A DNA stretch of 64,000 bases from Tenebrio molitor (GCF_963966145.1 NC_091048.1:6076001-6140000), one strand, 5' to 3'; numbered from the stretch's first letter, positions 35,023 to 45,786 are shown. Notes: generated from the letters alone by a model not told the origin. Made by a program: numbers and translations.

Positions 35023-35155
35023 AATAGTATATTATTAAGTTTAATAAGAAGGGTATTGACGCCCGCGCGTGTTTGGGGCACGACGAGCGAAGCGAGGAGT
35101 GCTCCAAAGAGGCAAGTGCGACAATACCTACCTCTTATTAAACGCATGTAATATT
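35023..35155. repeat. Fold-back unit, copy G
   Basis: AATAGTATATTATTAAGT starts the unit. GTTTAATAAGAAGGGTATTG pairs with CAATACCTACCTCTTATTAA. An inner stem GGGGCAC/GTGCTCC surrounds the core CGAGCGAAGCGAG. It has a right half terminus TGTAATATTTTTCC. Confidence 0.75.
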
Positions 35156-35164
35156 TTTCCTATT

Positions 35165-35660
35165 TTGCACCTAAATCCTCCCAAGATTCATTAAAAGCAT
35201 CAAAGAGATCGTTTATATTTTTGGTTGGTATAATTTAGTTGTCAAGATAATTCAAAAAAAAAATTCAGTTGGGTTCAGATCGGGAGACTGCGAAGGTCAA
35301 CGCATAACTTTCATACTTTCTCTAAACTAATCTTTAACAACTTTAAAAATATGCTTGTCGTCATTATCTTGTGTTAAAATTTATACGATAACTCTAATAA
35401 TTTTCTTCTAATGGTTCTCCATTGACCTTTAAATTTTCCAAAAATTTCGCCGATGACAGAAACGGGTTCTTACTTGGTTTTTACATGACGATTCACTTTT
35501 TCTGTTATTTTTCTTAGTCGTCCTGACCTTCCCTTTGCATTCACTTGGCTAAACACCCCATAATTTTTAGTAATACACGATACCACAAGTTTATTTAATT
35601 TAAAACTTTTCGCAATTTTTGAATAATCAACATTCTAATATTTGTTGAAATAATTTTATC
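35165..35660 (-). pseudogene. Tc1-like transposase, fragmented
   Basis: On the minus strand, a helix-turn-helix start is readable at about 35634-35485 (DYSKIAKSFKLNKLVVSCIT and, further on, GRSGRLRKITEKVNRHVKTK, then a stop). This is the N-terminal DNA-binding region and GRPRK-like hook of Tc1 transposases. About 190 bp downstream, in another frame, PSQSPDLNPTEF appears at about 35301-35266. This is the block containing the second catalytic Asp-Asn-Pro motif (normally WPSQSPDLNPIE). The catalytic middle is deleted and frames are shifted, so the gene is dead. Terminal repeats were not found. Confidence 0.75.
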
Positions 35661-35926
35661 ACGTCCCAATGTTTTAGTAAAAGTGCAATATGCAGAAGAT
35701 TTATCAAAACCTGATTACTTGCTATCTTTTAGTCCATACAAAAAAATTTACAAAAATTTCTTGTTTCTAAATAAAGAGGAATGATTACGTTTTTAACTAC
35801 GGAAACTTTTTTAACAATAAATTCACTCTCATAATTTCGCGAACCAAATGTAACGTAGGGACCAAAAATTTATTAATAACTATACAAGTGACTTATTTGC
35901 TGTAAAGACACGAGTGTAATACATAG

Positions 35927-36148
35927 TTTTATCCAACACCAAAAGATATTGAAGACGTCACATCGAGTTTCCCACCGAAGAAATCCAGAGATGCTCAATA
36001 CAAGGAATTAAATGAGTTCAATAACTGGAAACAAGAAAATGATATTTCTTTAACGCCAAAAAAGAGTTGTTCTTATTTTAATTCTAATTTTATGTACGGG
36101 TATGTATTACATTTTTTGATGTTCAATAAACTGTTCAATTCTCTCTAA
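35927..36148 (+). pseudogene. Possible tyrosine-recombinase-like (Crypton-type) relic
   Basis: A 73-codon open frame without a good start codon contains PTPKDIEDVTSSFPPKKSRD followed by AQYKELNEFNNWKQENDI. The KKSRDAQY...FNNWKxxN pattern recalls the N-terminal helical region of a family of integrase-fold proteins common in insects, probably from Crypton-like elements. That is from memory, not a search. No catalytic Arg/Tyr region follows. Beyond about codon 45 the translation loses this character, so at best this is the first exon-sized piece of a lost gene. Confidence 0.3.
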
Positions 36149-36891
36149 ATTGTTTAATTTTATAAAAACAGTTTAATTATGCATTCACAAGTCCACTAGT
36201 GTTTTATAGACCTCATAATATATTCAAAATCGGCATTACTATGACTTCATAATAAAGAGGTGTTGAATAAAAATTTAATGTTCATATCATTATTACCACT
36301 ACTGGATGTACGCGCAATGAAATTTGTGGAAATATTGCATCAAATCATAAATTAGTTGTTTAACAAAATAAACATATTTTGTATTATTCTACATTTATAC
36401 ATTATGATGATACCTTATTAACGAATGTTTCAAATTTATTAAATTTTTGATGCTAATTAATTATTATATCATAATATTCATTAATATAATATATAAAACA
36501 CATATTTTAAAACTTCAATTTATCGGAAAATTTGAATTATCAATAGTAGGATATATGCACCATAAAATTACAATGAGCCTGTTTCTATTTTATATCAAAA
36601 CATCTACAAAATAAAAAAAACATTCATCGGTTGAATAATAGTTATTTATGTGCAAAAAGAAATTACTTTTTATATAAGTGGAATGTTTCTACACACAAGC
36701 AAATTAAAAAAAAAGGTTTGAATTCGTCTTGTGTGAACTTTTCTCCCAGATATATTTCAGACGCTTGGGTTTACCGTTTTGATTGAAAACTTTCAATTCG
36801 TGATAGTCCAGGATTTCTCGCTTTTTTGAGTAATTGTGGCAAATATTTGCTGAAGAAGAAAAACAAAAGGAAAAATAGAGATGTAACAGCA
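36149..36891. other. Very AT-rich sequence
   Basis: Long A/T stretches (ATAATATATAA-type around 36460-36500). No gene or paired repeat. Confidence 0.35.
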
Positions 36892-37010
36892 TATTGTACA
36901 ACTAGTTTTGAAAGTTATACTTTTTTTCATGAATTTGCAGTTGAAAAAAAGAGACTTTCATAACGTGTTGTACACGACATTTTTTTGCATATTGTAAGTG
37001 AAATTTGATG
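36892..37010. repeat. Fold-back unit, copy T (paired with 26.8 kb)
   Basis: TTGTACAACTAGTTTTGAAA pairs with GACTTTCATAACGTGTTGTA. The right flank CATTTTTTTGCATATTGTAA is shared with copy S in opposite orientation. The AATAGTTATT terminus is not clear here. Confidence 0.6.
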
Positions 37011-37051
37011 CTAACTGAAGAACCTGCAGAGGACGTTGAAGTGCAGAAAAC

Positions 37052-37391
37052 TATACAGAGTGTGTCAGAATTCTACCGACAATCTTTCAGGTCTTAGTTA
37101 GCGAAATAAAAAACTAAAATTTTTACCAGCAACAAAAGCAATCGGGTGGAATTTATTGATGAAACGTACAAACATAAAAAGGAGCTGTGTACAATTTACA
37201 AAAATTCAATGCACAGATAAATAAAAAATTCAATGGATTCAGATCGTAATTGTTTTTACGTTTTTTGTAGATTATCTCGCAAACTAAGCATTTTTTACCC
37301 CATATACTCGTATGTTAAGAGTTTTATGCCTGTTTTTGATCATAGAATCAGCCCTGAAAGTTGTCGGTGGAATTCTGACTCAGCCTGTATA
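37052..37391. mobile_element. 340-bp MITE with GTCAGAATTCYACCGACAA ends
   Basis: TATACAGAGTGTGTCAGAAT at the left is matched by the inverted right end (ATTCTGACTCAGCCTGTATA). The pairing continues through ACCGACAA and TTTCAGG, giving about 38-bp terminal repeats. It lies about 80 bp upstream of the R4/Dong-like insertion. Confidence 0.8.
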
Positions 37392-37482
37392 TCAGGCAGT
37401 TACAAGTGCATCTGGATAGCTGAATTACCAGATCATAATAAATATTAATAATAATAAGTAATAAAAATAGTATACGGTAATA

Positions 37483-38013
37483 ATGGAACAAGCTAGAAAA
37501 AATAATAGAAATATTTATACCGCATTCATAGACTACAAAAAAGCCTATGATTCAGTACCACATTCATGGTTAATTAAAATTCTTAAAATTTATAAAATTA
37601 ATTTGGATTTGATTAACTTTTTATCCCATGTTATGACATTTTGGAGAACTACTTTAAATTTATCAATAAACAATACTAAATTAAAATCCGAGCCTATTCA
37701 AATTAAACGGGGAATTTATCAAGGAGATTCTTTAAGTCCTTTATGGTTTTGTCTAGCCATTAATCCTTTAACAAATCTATTAAATAGCACTGGATATGGT
37801 TTCAATATTAGACTTAATAATACCACACTATCCAAATTAAATCACCTTCTTTATATGGATGACATAAAACTTTATGCATCTAAAAAGAATCACATTTTAT
37901 CTTTACTAACAATAACTGAAAATTTCTCAAATGATATTGGCATGAGTTTTGGTATTGATAAGTGTAAAACGCAATCAATATGTCGCGGTCATTACGAAAA
38001 TTTAGATATATAA
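37483..38013 (+). pseudogene. Reverse transcriptase domain fragment
   Basis: 176 codons with recognisable polymerase motifs. AFIDYKKAYDSVPHSW (residues 14-29) holds the first catalytic Asp (17). GIYQGDSLSPLWFCLAINPL (77-96) is the second block, and LLYMDDIKLYA (122-132) is the YxDD box with Asp 126 and 127 intact. FGIDKCKTQ (157-165) corresponds to the block in which the conserved Lys sits. The expected fingers region upstream is missing because the element is truncated. The frame ends at a stop directly after YENLDI. A shift of one base there continues the same protein (TQEGEIIKNLNKGEFYKYLG), so the stop is a recent frameshift. The enzyme would copy the element's RNA at a nicked target site. 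This copy cannot make the whole protein. Confidence 0.85.
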
Positions 38014-38533
38014 CTCAAGAAGGAGAAATCATTAAAAATTTAAATAAAGGAGAATTTTATAAATATTTAGGTATTAATCAATCAAATCATATTCAACATT
38101 CAATTATAAAAAAAATTTAGAAAAACAATTTTATTTAAGAATTAAATCTATTTTAAAATCAAAATTAAACGGTAATAATTTAATTAAAGCAGTTAATACA
38201 TATGCTGTTCCATTGTTGACCTATTCTTTTGGTGTTATAAAATGGTCCAAAACTAATTTACAGAATATAAATATTCAAACTAGAGTTCTCTTTACAAAAT
38301 TTTGTAAACATCACCCCAAATCTGCTATTGAAAGATTTAATTTACCACGCGAAAATGGTGGTAGGGGTTTTTCAAATCTAGAAATTCTACAACACAATCA
38401 AATTGCTTCACTAAAAAATTATTTTCTCAATAGAGCTCGTGATAACACTTTTTTTAATGCTTTGGTTTCAGCGGATAAAGGTTACACACCTTTAAATTTA
38501 AGTGATAATTTAATTTCTGATATTGTTGCCTGA
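38014..38533 (+). pseudogene. Thumb/linker region of the same retrotransposon, frameshifted
   Basis: After the frameshift at about 38010 the frame runs to an A-run near 38110. There, seven A residues where eight would keep frame introduce a TAG. From about 38115 a third frame carries the linker, including AVPLLTYSFGVIKWSKTNLQ and PRENGGRGFSNLE. These are typical of the region between polymerase and endonuclease in R2/R4-type proteins. It continues to a stop at 38533, overlapping the next frame by one codon group at VA/LPDTIAN. Confidence 0.75.
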
Positions 38534-39374
38534 CACTATAGCAAATATAAAACAAAAGTCTTTACATGGGAGATATTTTAAAGAACTAGAACGACCAGAA
38601 ATTAATATTCAAGCTTCTAATGCATGGCTTAAAAAATCAAATATTCATCCTGAGACTGAGGGTTTTATATTTGCAATACAAGATCGTGTTATAAATACAA
38701 GAAATTATAAAAATCACATATGGGGTTTACAATCGATCATTGATAAATGTAGGATTTCCGGAACTGAAGGGGAAACCATTGAACACATCATTTCTTCTTG
38801 CACCGTTTTGGCTCAAAGCGAATATAAAAAACGTCATGATATATTCGCAAAAATTATACACATGAATTTAGCAGTTAAATTCAACTTATTAAAGGATACA
38901 CAACCACATTATATTTATAAACCAGAAAGTTGTTTAGAAAATGACAATTACAAATTATATTTTGATCGCACAGTTTTAACTGACATTCACATTCAGCATA
39001 ACAGACCAGACATTATTATTTTAAATAAACAACAAAAGCAAGCATATCTTTTAGATATAGCTGTTCCAAAATCACACAATATAACACAGACATATAATAC
39101 AAAAATTAATAAATATTTAGAACTCTCCGTTGCTATGAGAAATCTTTGGTGTTTAGAAAAAATTTCGATTTTACCATTTATAATGTCAGCACCAGGAATA
39201 GTACCGCAATCTCTTTTTAAAAATTTAAAAATTTTGGACTTAGAGAACACATTGGTGGTTGAAATTCAAAAAGGTGTATTATTATACTCATGTCATATCG
39301 TGAGGAAATTCCTTAACATTGACACAGAACATAAAACACAAAAAAGTCAAAATGTGGAGGCAAGACGCCGGTAA
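38523..39374 (+). pseudogene. Zinc knuckle and restriction-like endonuclease domain
   Basis: 283 codons in one frame. At residues 76-93, CRISGTEGETIEHIISSC has the C-x(2)-C-x(8)-H-x(4)-C spacing of the knuckle found before the endonuclease in R2/R4 proteins. The second cysteine (residue 79) is serine. NRPDIIILNKQQKQAYLLDI (160-179) supplies Pro-Asp 163 and Asp 178, and DIAVPK gives Lys 183, a complete PD-(D/E)xK-like active site. VAMRNLWCLEKISILPF lies further on (residues 207-223) and is also found in the copy at 57.8 kb, where the second half differs slightly. The domain would nick the insertion target. Confidence 0.85.
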
Positions 39375-39470
39375 TTATGTTGATAAGCACTGCACTATTA
39401 CTTGATAGTATTATCCGTAATAGTGTATGTACTCCGGCAAAATTGCCGTGCCGCCGGGTGGAGGTGGGAT
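39375..39470 (+). other. Structured 3' untranslated region of the retrotransposon
   Basis: CACTATTAC (39393-39401) pairs with GTAATAGTG (39417-39425) around a 15-nt loop. A short GGCAA/TTGCC stem lies at 39436-39447. Both are kept in the copies at 14.7 and 57.7 kb. Such structures usually serve as the template-recognition site of the element's own reverse transcriptase. Confidence 0.6.
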
Positions 39471-39490
39471 AGTGTATGAATTGAATAAAA

Positions 39491-39760
39491 AATAGTTATT
39501 TATTTAACGAGTTCCTGTGTTCGTGGACCTTTAAAACTCTCGTTTCACTCGAGTTTTAAACTGGTCCACTCATACCAAAAAAAGCCCAAATTACACAAAA
39601 ACGAGTTGAATACAACGTTTTTTTGTTCGACGAGCCACTTAAAGGCTCCAAATCGCTAAAAATCTTTAAAATTAGCTTGACGTTTCGTTTTGACAAGTTG
39701 TCAAATTTATCAAAATCCGTTCACACAGGAGAAAATTCTCAAATTCTGACAGTGTCGAAC
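39491..39760. mobile_element. Fold-back terminated element, copy E
   Basis: AATAGTTATTTATTTAACGA starts the unit at 39491. The inner arms GTGGACCTTTAAAACTC and GAGTTTTAAACTGGTCCAC pair around CTCGTTTCA. The outer arms AACGAGTTCCTGTG and ACACAAAAACGAGTTG pair partly. The body to the right (39600-39760) matches the reverse complement of 4217-4428, including AGGAGAAAATTCTC and TTGACAAGTTGTCAAA-like tracts. It begins about 20 bp after the retrotransposon's 3' end. Confidence 0.7.
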
Positions 39761-40784
39761 AAAAAAGTACTATTATCATACGATTTTTCGTTAAAAAAAA
39801 ACAACTTTCATAATCAAAATGCAAAAAAATGTCTAAAGTTTGTGTCGTTTAAAATTAATAAGGAAAGTTGACACATGTTTAAATTAATCAAAATATTCGC
39901 GTGTTTATGAAAAAAATTAATATGTAATTACTATATCGTCAGATTCTCTTAATATTAATAAATTACATTATTTTATTTGATATTAAATAAATGCTCTTTA
40001 ATATGATGACTTTTTGCTGTTTTTTACGTAATCCAGTTTATGTTCCGGTTGTTGAAAACAATTTTCCATTGGTTTATAATTTTTGAAGTAATAATCTGCT
40101 GCATTTAACGTCTTTGATTGTTAATTGAAAAAGCAATGATCTATCTCCGAATGTTAAGTTCCAATTACATAGAGATTAGTGCACATCGTAGTACAGCTGG
40201 TAAAAGTGAACTTTGTGCAGAATTCAAATGCCATAGGGAGTAGTGCAGGGTGGGAATCATAGGCACAATCCTGAAAATAGTTGACAGTTTTGTATTACAT
40301 GATTGTGTAAAAATACGAAATCTTATTAAATATTTTATGTTCGATTGTATTATAATTCAAGATTTATGATATCGTTTGTCGTCCATAAACTACCTCTTTA
40401 GGGACTCGTCCGTAATGATAAAGTAAAGCGGATGCTTGTCAATTTTGGGTATTAACTACTTCAAAATAAATGTCAAAACAACTAAATTTCATGATTTTAT
40501 TTAAATCAGGAAAGAATAGAATTAATAGAAAACTTGGCAGTAAAGATTCTTTGGCTTTTACCGCAATTTCACTTACTTTGCTCATTATTACAACTAGAAA
40601 TAAAGACGATTTCAGCTGGTATTTCAAACACAAACACTGTTCGTTTTCAAATAAATAGTAATAAACAACTTCGTAACCGCAGCAACAAAAACAGAACACT
40701 ATGAAATTATCGTAATTTTTAGAATCTATTAATTTTGTAGGTATCTAAGAGAAACTTAACTTCACATTCGAATATAAAGCTTTG
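39761..40784. other. Unassigned AT-rich sequence
   Basis: Short frames only. No paired repeats recognised. Confidence 0.35.
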
Positions 40785-40924
40785 TATGTAATTCGTACAT
40801 AATTAGGTTTTGTGAACTTGCCCTATTTATTAGCCTCGCTCGCAAGCTCGCTCTGCCATAAACTATAGGGCTCGTCTACAAAGACTTACGAGTAGATTAT
40901 GTACTTATTACATAAATAGCTATT
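40785..40924. repeat. Fold-back unit, copy K
   Basis: TATGTAATTCGTACATAATT pairs with the right outer arm AGATTATGTACTTATTACAT. The inner TTTGTGAACTTGCCCTAT pairs with ATAGGGCTCGTCTACAAA. The core is CCTCGCTCGCAAGCTCGCTC. The right terminus is AAATAGCTATT (40914-40924), one base from the common form. Confidence 0.75.
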
Positions 40925-41180
40925 GTATAAAATGCTAGGTTTAGTAGTGTGCCTTTGCGGCTTAGAAATTTTTGAAATCCAGCACTGTCACTGTCTTTTA
41001 TTCTAAACGCATTCGTTAAAAAGAAGAAAAGTAATAAAATGAGAACGAATCCCGCTTTAACTAACCCCGCCTGTATAAATCCCCGCTTAATGACGGAAGA
41101 AAAAAATAATTCCAGTTAAAATTCCGTAGTATCGCGCAGTAATTTAATTATTTCGTTATTGTATGGTTGTGACAAGATGA
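40925..41180. other. Unassigned sequence
   Basis: TATAAAT at 41074 has no matching initiator at the expected distance. Nothing else seen. Confidence 0.3.
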
Positions 41181-41548
41181 TTAAGAAGGCCCAACAGGAA
41201 TCCGCCATATAATAAGCTGGCTCATCGCAATAATAAAGTAAGATGCAGAAGCACTGATAAGCAAGTTTACGAGGGGATAGTGAATGTGACAGTTTGAATG
41301 TAACGACCGTTTCCTGGAGCCGTAAACTGCGGTGGCGGCGTCACTGGGTCTAATCAGGTTGGCGTTCCTGCAAATCACGATCTCTTCGATGCGGCTCACC
41401 ACGCAAAGGACCGACTCCAGGACCCAATCTCGATTCAAAGGGCAAACACGGTCAATATCGTTACGGTCCCGAAAGGGATTCGCAATATTGATCCACTTAA
41501 TAAAAAAAAATATAGATGAGGAGTTGATCGGTGGCGTTTTTTACGCCA
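41181..41548 (-). CDS. Candidate exon or short gene, function unknown
   Basis: About 122 codons are open on the minus strand, from a stop just upstream of 41548 to a stop at 41181. The first Met is at 41438 (85 codons). Unlike most frames in the window, the middle is GC-rich and has a balanced, protein-like composition: NPFRDRNDID, CPLNRDWVLESVLCVVSRIE and RNANLIRPSDAATAVYGS. A T-rich tract ending TTTATTAAG before WINIAN (near 41500) could be a splice acceptor. The part after about residue 60 of the Met form is more hydrophobic and may be intron read-through. I recognise no family. An overlapping frame on the same strand (41692-41435) weakens the case. Confidence 0.25.
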
Positions 41549-41907
41549 CGCAAAAAATGACCGCCCCGTCGTAAACTTGTTAACAATTTTAAAGGGGAAA
41601 CTTTGTAGACGCAAGACCGGTGGTGGGTTAAGGTGCTTTTTCCAAATTAAATACTCCGAGGTGGTCATAAACAAGTCGGGCAGATTTCGCAAAACCGCAT
41701 CCGCACTAGATATTCCTCGGATTAAATAAATTCTAGACGCGAACTGCTCATAAAATGTGTTTTCTAAGAATTGTGGTATATAGATAATGAAAAAAACCCC
41801 ATTTGATCCTGAGCAAGCAAAATTGGGTCTTAGATTGGTTTTATCTAAAATGGGTCAGATCGGACAATTATGTTTTAATCACTTTTCACTTAATTTACTT
41901 TAAATAT

Positions 41908-42428
41908 GTACAAGTGATCAGAATGAAAACAAATCAAGAGTGTTCCTCATCTTTTGTTTTATCGAAACGTTTGTCATGGTTTGAGTCGTACCCGTAATTA
42001 TACTTCCTATGCACAGTCGTTTTATTGGTTGCCTACCTCTCGAAAATAAAGCTGGTAAAGGGAAACGTTCTTTTCTAGGTTAACCATAGCACATCGTTGA
42101 CGTTTCCTTGACATTTCAACGAAAAATCTGCTTACCTCTGGCGTCGAGTTTGGCAATAAACCTAGTGAATTACCCATTCTTACCAATGTAAAATGTTGCT
42201 CTTGTTTATTTTATAAATTTTCTCCATATCAGATAATAATAATAAAATGCACAATTAAAATTCCAACGTGTAAAATTCATGAGGTATGATTATAAAGTAG
42301 CGTTTGAGACCAGAAATTGTCTACGCCCATGCATTGAGCGCTTATTTTATTTGCATAGAATTCCGCTACGACATAATCGATAATTTACAACGCCTGCTCT
42401 AATTTCATTTCTTTTTGATCACTTTGTA
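41908..42428. mobile_element. Element with AAACAAATCAAGAGTG inverted repeats, copy 2
   Basis: TACAAGTGATCAGAATGAAA at the left pairs with the right end (ATTTCTTTTTGATCACTTTG). Internal blocks shared with 27119-27656 include GTCTACGCCCATGC and ATTCCGCTACGACAT. It has an extra ~60-bp AT-rich stretch near 42225-42290 that copy 1 lacks. Confidence 0.8.
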
Positions 42429-43429
42429 GTTGTACACAGTAAAAATATTCTTTCACATACTTTTCTGTTAAAACAATTGATAAAAAAACAAATTTTGAAG
42501 CTTTTAGTAAGTATTTGCATACAGGTGTTACAGATGGCTGACAAAAAAATTAAAAATAAAAATATTTTTTTAAACAAAATGTTTCATAGCATTTACCAAA
42601 AGTTTTTAAACAAAGCAATTTTAAAAGGTCAAGAAGGGCGTCACTTGCAGGTTACCACAAAAAGCTGTTTGACTTTAACGTTGATATACTTCATGTTAAT
42701 CTCAAGTGACCTGTTTCCTAACTTGATATGCACAATAATGGATCTTGTACATATATCACGTTTCTCCTAAGCTACACTACCCTTTTGCGAGTATAAACGT
42801 CAAGCATGAAACACCTTGCGCAAATTTAAATGGAGGTAAAAGGTAATAATCTATCTTAATATTCTGTTCTGTCGTGAGGCACTGCGCACTCTGTATGTTG
42901 ATAAAGGCAGCCACCTTCAGAGCAATCAAGAGGCAACATTGCAAGCCGTTACGACCGAAAATTACTATCACCACAAGTAATACACCTATCGTCATTATCT
43001 GAGGAACAAGCAATACGTAACATGTTTCACTTCAAGTCTTAACAAACTCTAATTTCTGTTTGAGTACAAGAAAAAATGATAATTGAATTATTGTTCAATT
43101 TCTAGAACAAATTGCAAGTTAATATTCTTATTGATTTTCCAGGCTATTTCTAGTATCGTGATTGTTTGCAATAGAAAAGTAATCCGATTATCATTTGATT
43201 TCCCTAAAGTCAGGCGATAAAATAATATTAAATCCCACTACGAGTGCTTCTAATAGTTTCACTCAATTTCACTCTGTTCCACTGTGACTTTCTTTTATGT
43301 TCGAAACTTTAAAAACCATAGAATTTATCCAACAAGTTTAATCTTTTGGCGTTTATACATATTTTGTAATCAAAATGTAGAATCACATTTTGTAAAAAAT
43401 TAAAAATAGTTTAATAGTTGACATAATCC
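42429..43429. other. Unassigned AT-rich sequence
   Basis: Frames at 42477-42770 (+, 97 codons, lysine/isoleucine-rich) and 43013-42777 (-) lack recognisable features. No repeats found. Confidence 0.35.
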
Positions 43430-43906
43430 ACAGGCTGTCCCAAAATTGGCGTACAAACTACCTTATCAAGGATGTTTCAAGGTACATGAAAAAAATATGG
43501 AAAAAATGTTTCCGACAAAAAACCAATTATTATTATTATTATTATTATTAACGGTAATACAATGTAAACAAAGATATATTCGTACATTATTACCTTGCAA
43601 CGTTACCGTAGGGGGTTTAAAATAATTTTTTCAATTTCCAAAGCTTCTAAATTCTCTATTATGCAAGATTAGATATTGGTAGTGAGCGATCTTGTACTTT
43701 GTGATAATATGTACGATCAGAGGTAGCTGTCATGACAATTTCATATATGTATTTCAAAATAATTGATCTGTTGAGTGCCACTTTCAAACACCGCCAAATC
43801 AGCAAATAAGTCCAATAGAATTTTTTTAACATTTTTCTGACGTTTACGCTAATCTATTCTACACCGTAGTGCACCGTTAGTACGCGGTTTTTTTGGGACA
43901 CCTGTA
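43430..43906. mobile_element. Tc1/mariner-type MITE (ACAGGCTGTCCCAAAA ends)
   Basis: ACAGGCTGTCCCAAAATTGG at the left faces TTTTTTTGGGACACCTGTA at the right, both leading into CGTAC on the inner side. CAGGGTGTCCCAAAA-type ends are characteristic of insect mariner relatives. No transposase remains. An ATT microsatellite lies inside. Confidence 0.75.
43525..43550. repeat. (ATT)n microsatellite
   Basis: About eight to nine ATT units inside the MITE. Confidence 0.9.
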
Positions 43907-44010
43907 TATTTGGAATTTTAACAAGATGCTTTATTTGCCTATTGGGCTTTCCGAGTCCTGCTTACAGTTTTATCTAAAAATAAATTTTCCAAAAAAATAA
44001 CATTTTTTTT

Positions 44011-44870
44011 CTATCCCATTCTGTCCCTCCTTTTCCATATCTCTTTCATGCATCCTATCTCCCTTGCGTCTTCATTCAGTATTTCTCCCCGTTCCTTTCT
44101 CTCCCTCTCTCGTATTTCGCTACATCCAATCCACATATTCTCAATTGCCTCTCTCTCCTCACAACACATTCTGCACCTTCTTTTCTCTCCTTCCATCCAA
44201 TACCTGTTTTCTCTCTCCTCGTTCCCACATCTAAATCTCGCCATAATTTTTTTTTCTCTTGTACTCTCTCTCTCCAGGTACTCCGGAATTTCCTCATACT
44301 CTCTGTTGTATCTGGATTCTTTGATTCTCTCTTGCTTTCTGTGTCTCTGTCCCTTTCACTCACCGCATTCATCCATCTTTCTTTTGCTCTTAATCTTTCC
44401 ACTTCTTCACTGGCATTCCCGTTTCTCTGATGGTATTTCTCTATCTCCTTCTTCTCCGTGTTCTTTTTCTTTTCTCTCCAGCAATCCTGCACTCTTCCCT
44501 TCCATCCGTTTTGTCTTCGAACTTTGCAGCTTCCTTTGCCTCAGCTTATTCCTCTTACACGCTTCCCTCACCATGTAACTTCGCCTTTCTCTATCTACTC
44601 CTAGAACCACTCTAAAATATTTTTCTTGCACTTTCTCTACCTCTTCTTGTTCCTTCCGTCCCCCAGATCTCTTCCCCATACATCAATATATCATGGTTTC
44701 AAATATCATTCTCCTCATCTCATCATCATCATCATCCTGAAATCATCTCCCCACTTTCTCTCTTCTATTTCCCAAACACATCCCACTACTTCATTTACCT
44801 TCCTTACTATCTTTTTGATATATCCGTGGCTCTTTCGTTGAATGTGTAGCCCAAGTTTTTTAATTCTTTT
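44011..44870 (-). pseudogene. 3' end of a second non-LTR retrotransposon ORF2
   Basis: On the minus strand, three overlapping frames carry successive pieces of one protein. They start near 44855 with GYIKKIVRKVNEVVGCVWEI, continue through EEVEKVQEKYFRVVLGVDRE (44679 onward) and the acidic/basic-rich middle (44492 onward, CWREKKKNTEKKEIEKYHQR), and end with MARFRCGNEERENRYWMEGE and a cysteine-rich RRCRMCCEEREAIENMWIGC (44244-44011). This arrangement matches the C-terminal region of a non-LTR retrotransposon protein widespread in insects. The last block is a C-x2-C...H/N-x4-C-type knuckle in which the expected His of EHMW is Asn. The polymerase itself lies beyond the truncation. At least two frameshifts make it inactive. 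Confidence 0.7.
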
Positions 44871-45717
44871 ACTTTGTTTTTACTTGGAATTTTAATAAAC
44901 GCGGTGTAAGTTGTAGTTGGAGGAAAAACTACTCGAGGTTGAAAACCTAAACAGTTTGTCAAATACCCAAAACGTCAAATGAGATCATGTGCAAACATGA
45001 AATCGAAAGAAAAATCGGTTGTTGTTACTATGGCAACTAAATTTACATCAGAGCTGTCAACCACAGAAAACAGAAAGTAACTGATGTTGGAAAACGGGCT
45101 CGTTTGCAGTTGGCCATCGTTTGGAACACGCTTGTCGTTACTTGACCTACATAATTTAAAATGAAATGTACGAATACGAAAACAACGTTAAATTCGTCTT
45201 AAGCAGACATACGTTAAAAAAATACACCGAGACCCGAAACAGATTAGTTTCCGAACGCAGGTTACTTGGAAGGTACCGTGCCAAGCTTATACAAAGTGTT
45301 CCAAAATGATTGTGGTAGGTTTTGACAATTTGAGTGTTTTGAATTTTGATGTATACTAGAAAAATGATACCAATCATTTAACATCGTCAAAATGATTGGT
45401 ATAAAAGGGGTTAGGTTTATCGAGCAAAAAATATTAACTAAATCAGTTTGTTATGGTTTTCAACCAATACAACAACAACTCTTAGAATAATAAAATGTTT
45501 TGACTAGCTTTCGTTGGGTAAAGCCGAGGTATCATTTAACTTGCTTGTGAATTTTTGAATATTGACAACAGGCAGTGAATGACAGAAATGATTTTTGACA
45601 CTTGTCATGGGCTTGGAATCTACAGCTGAATTTAGAAAAATGGGAAACGAAATGTTTCCTAATGTAAATTTGGTTTTCAATATCTGTCAGTTAAGTGTCT
45701 ACTTGACAGTACTTATC
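44871..45717. other. Unassigned sequence
   Basis: TATACAAAGTGTTCCAAAAT near 45290-45309 resembles a lone transposon end. No gene. Confidence 0.3.
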
Positions 45718-45786
45718 AAATAATAATTTTTAAAAATGTCAAATAATAATTTTTAAAAATGTCAAATAATAATTTTTAAAAATGTC
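45718..45786. repeat. Three-copy 23-bp tandem repeat
   Basis: The unit AAATAATAATTTTTAAAAAT plus GTC is repeated three times without mismatch (45718-45740, 45741-45763, 45764-45786). Confidence 0.95.

Larger units (their letters stand above)
37474..39470 (+). mobile_element. R4/Dong-like non-LTR retrotransposon, 5'-truncated
   Basis: Holds the 3' two-thirds of a single-ORF retrotransposon: reverse transcriptase, a zinc-knuckle region, a PD-(D/E)xK restriction-like endonuclease, and a 3' untranslated region. It starts in the middle of the reverse transcriptase, at about codon V-I-M-E before the first catalytic motif. At least three single-base frame changes break the gene (near 38010, in an A-run near 38110, and near 38525). 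Two shorter copies of its 3' end lie at 14.7 kb and 57.6-58.1 kb. The R4/Dong clade assignment rests on motif wording and domain order and is inference. R2- or NeSL-type relatives are alternatives. Confidence 0.85.

Noticed and set aside
41074..41080. TATAAAT as a core promoter
   Set aside because: No initiator at 28-33 nt downstream. The nearest TCCAGT is about 41 nt away.
44048..44578. 176-codon plus-strand frame rich in Ser, Leu and Phe
   Set aside because: It is the antisense shadow of the Glu/Arg-rich retrotransposon protein on the minus strand.
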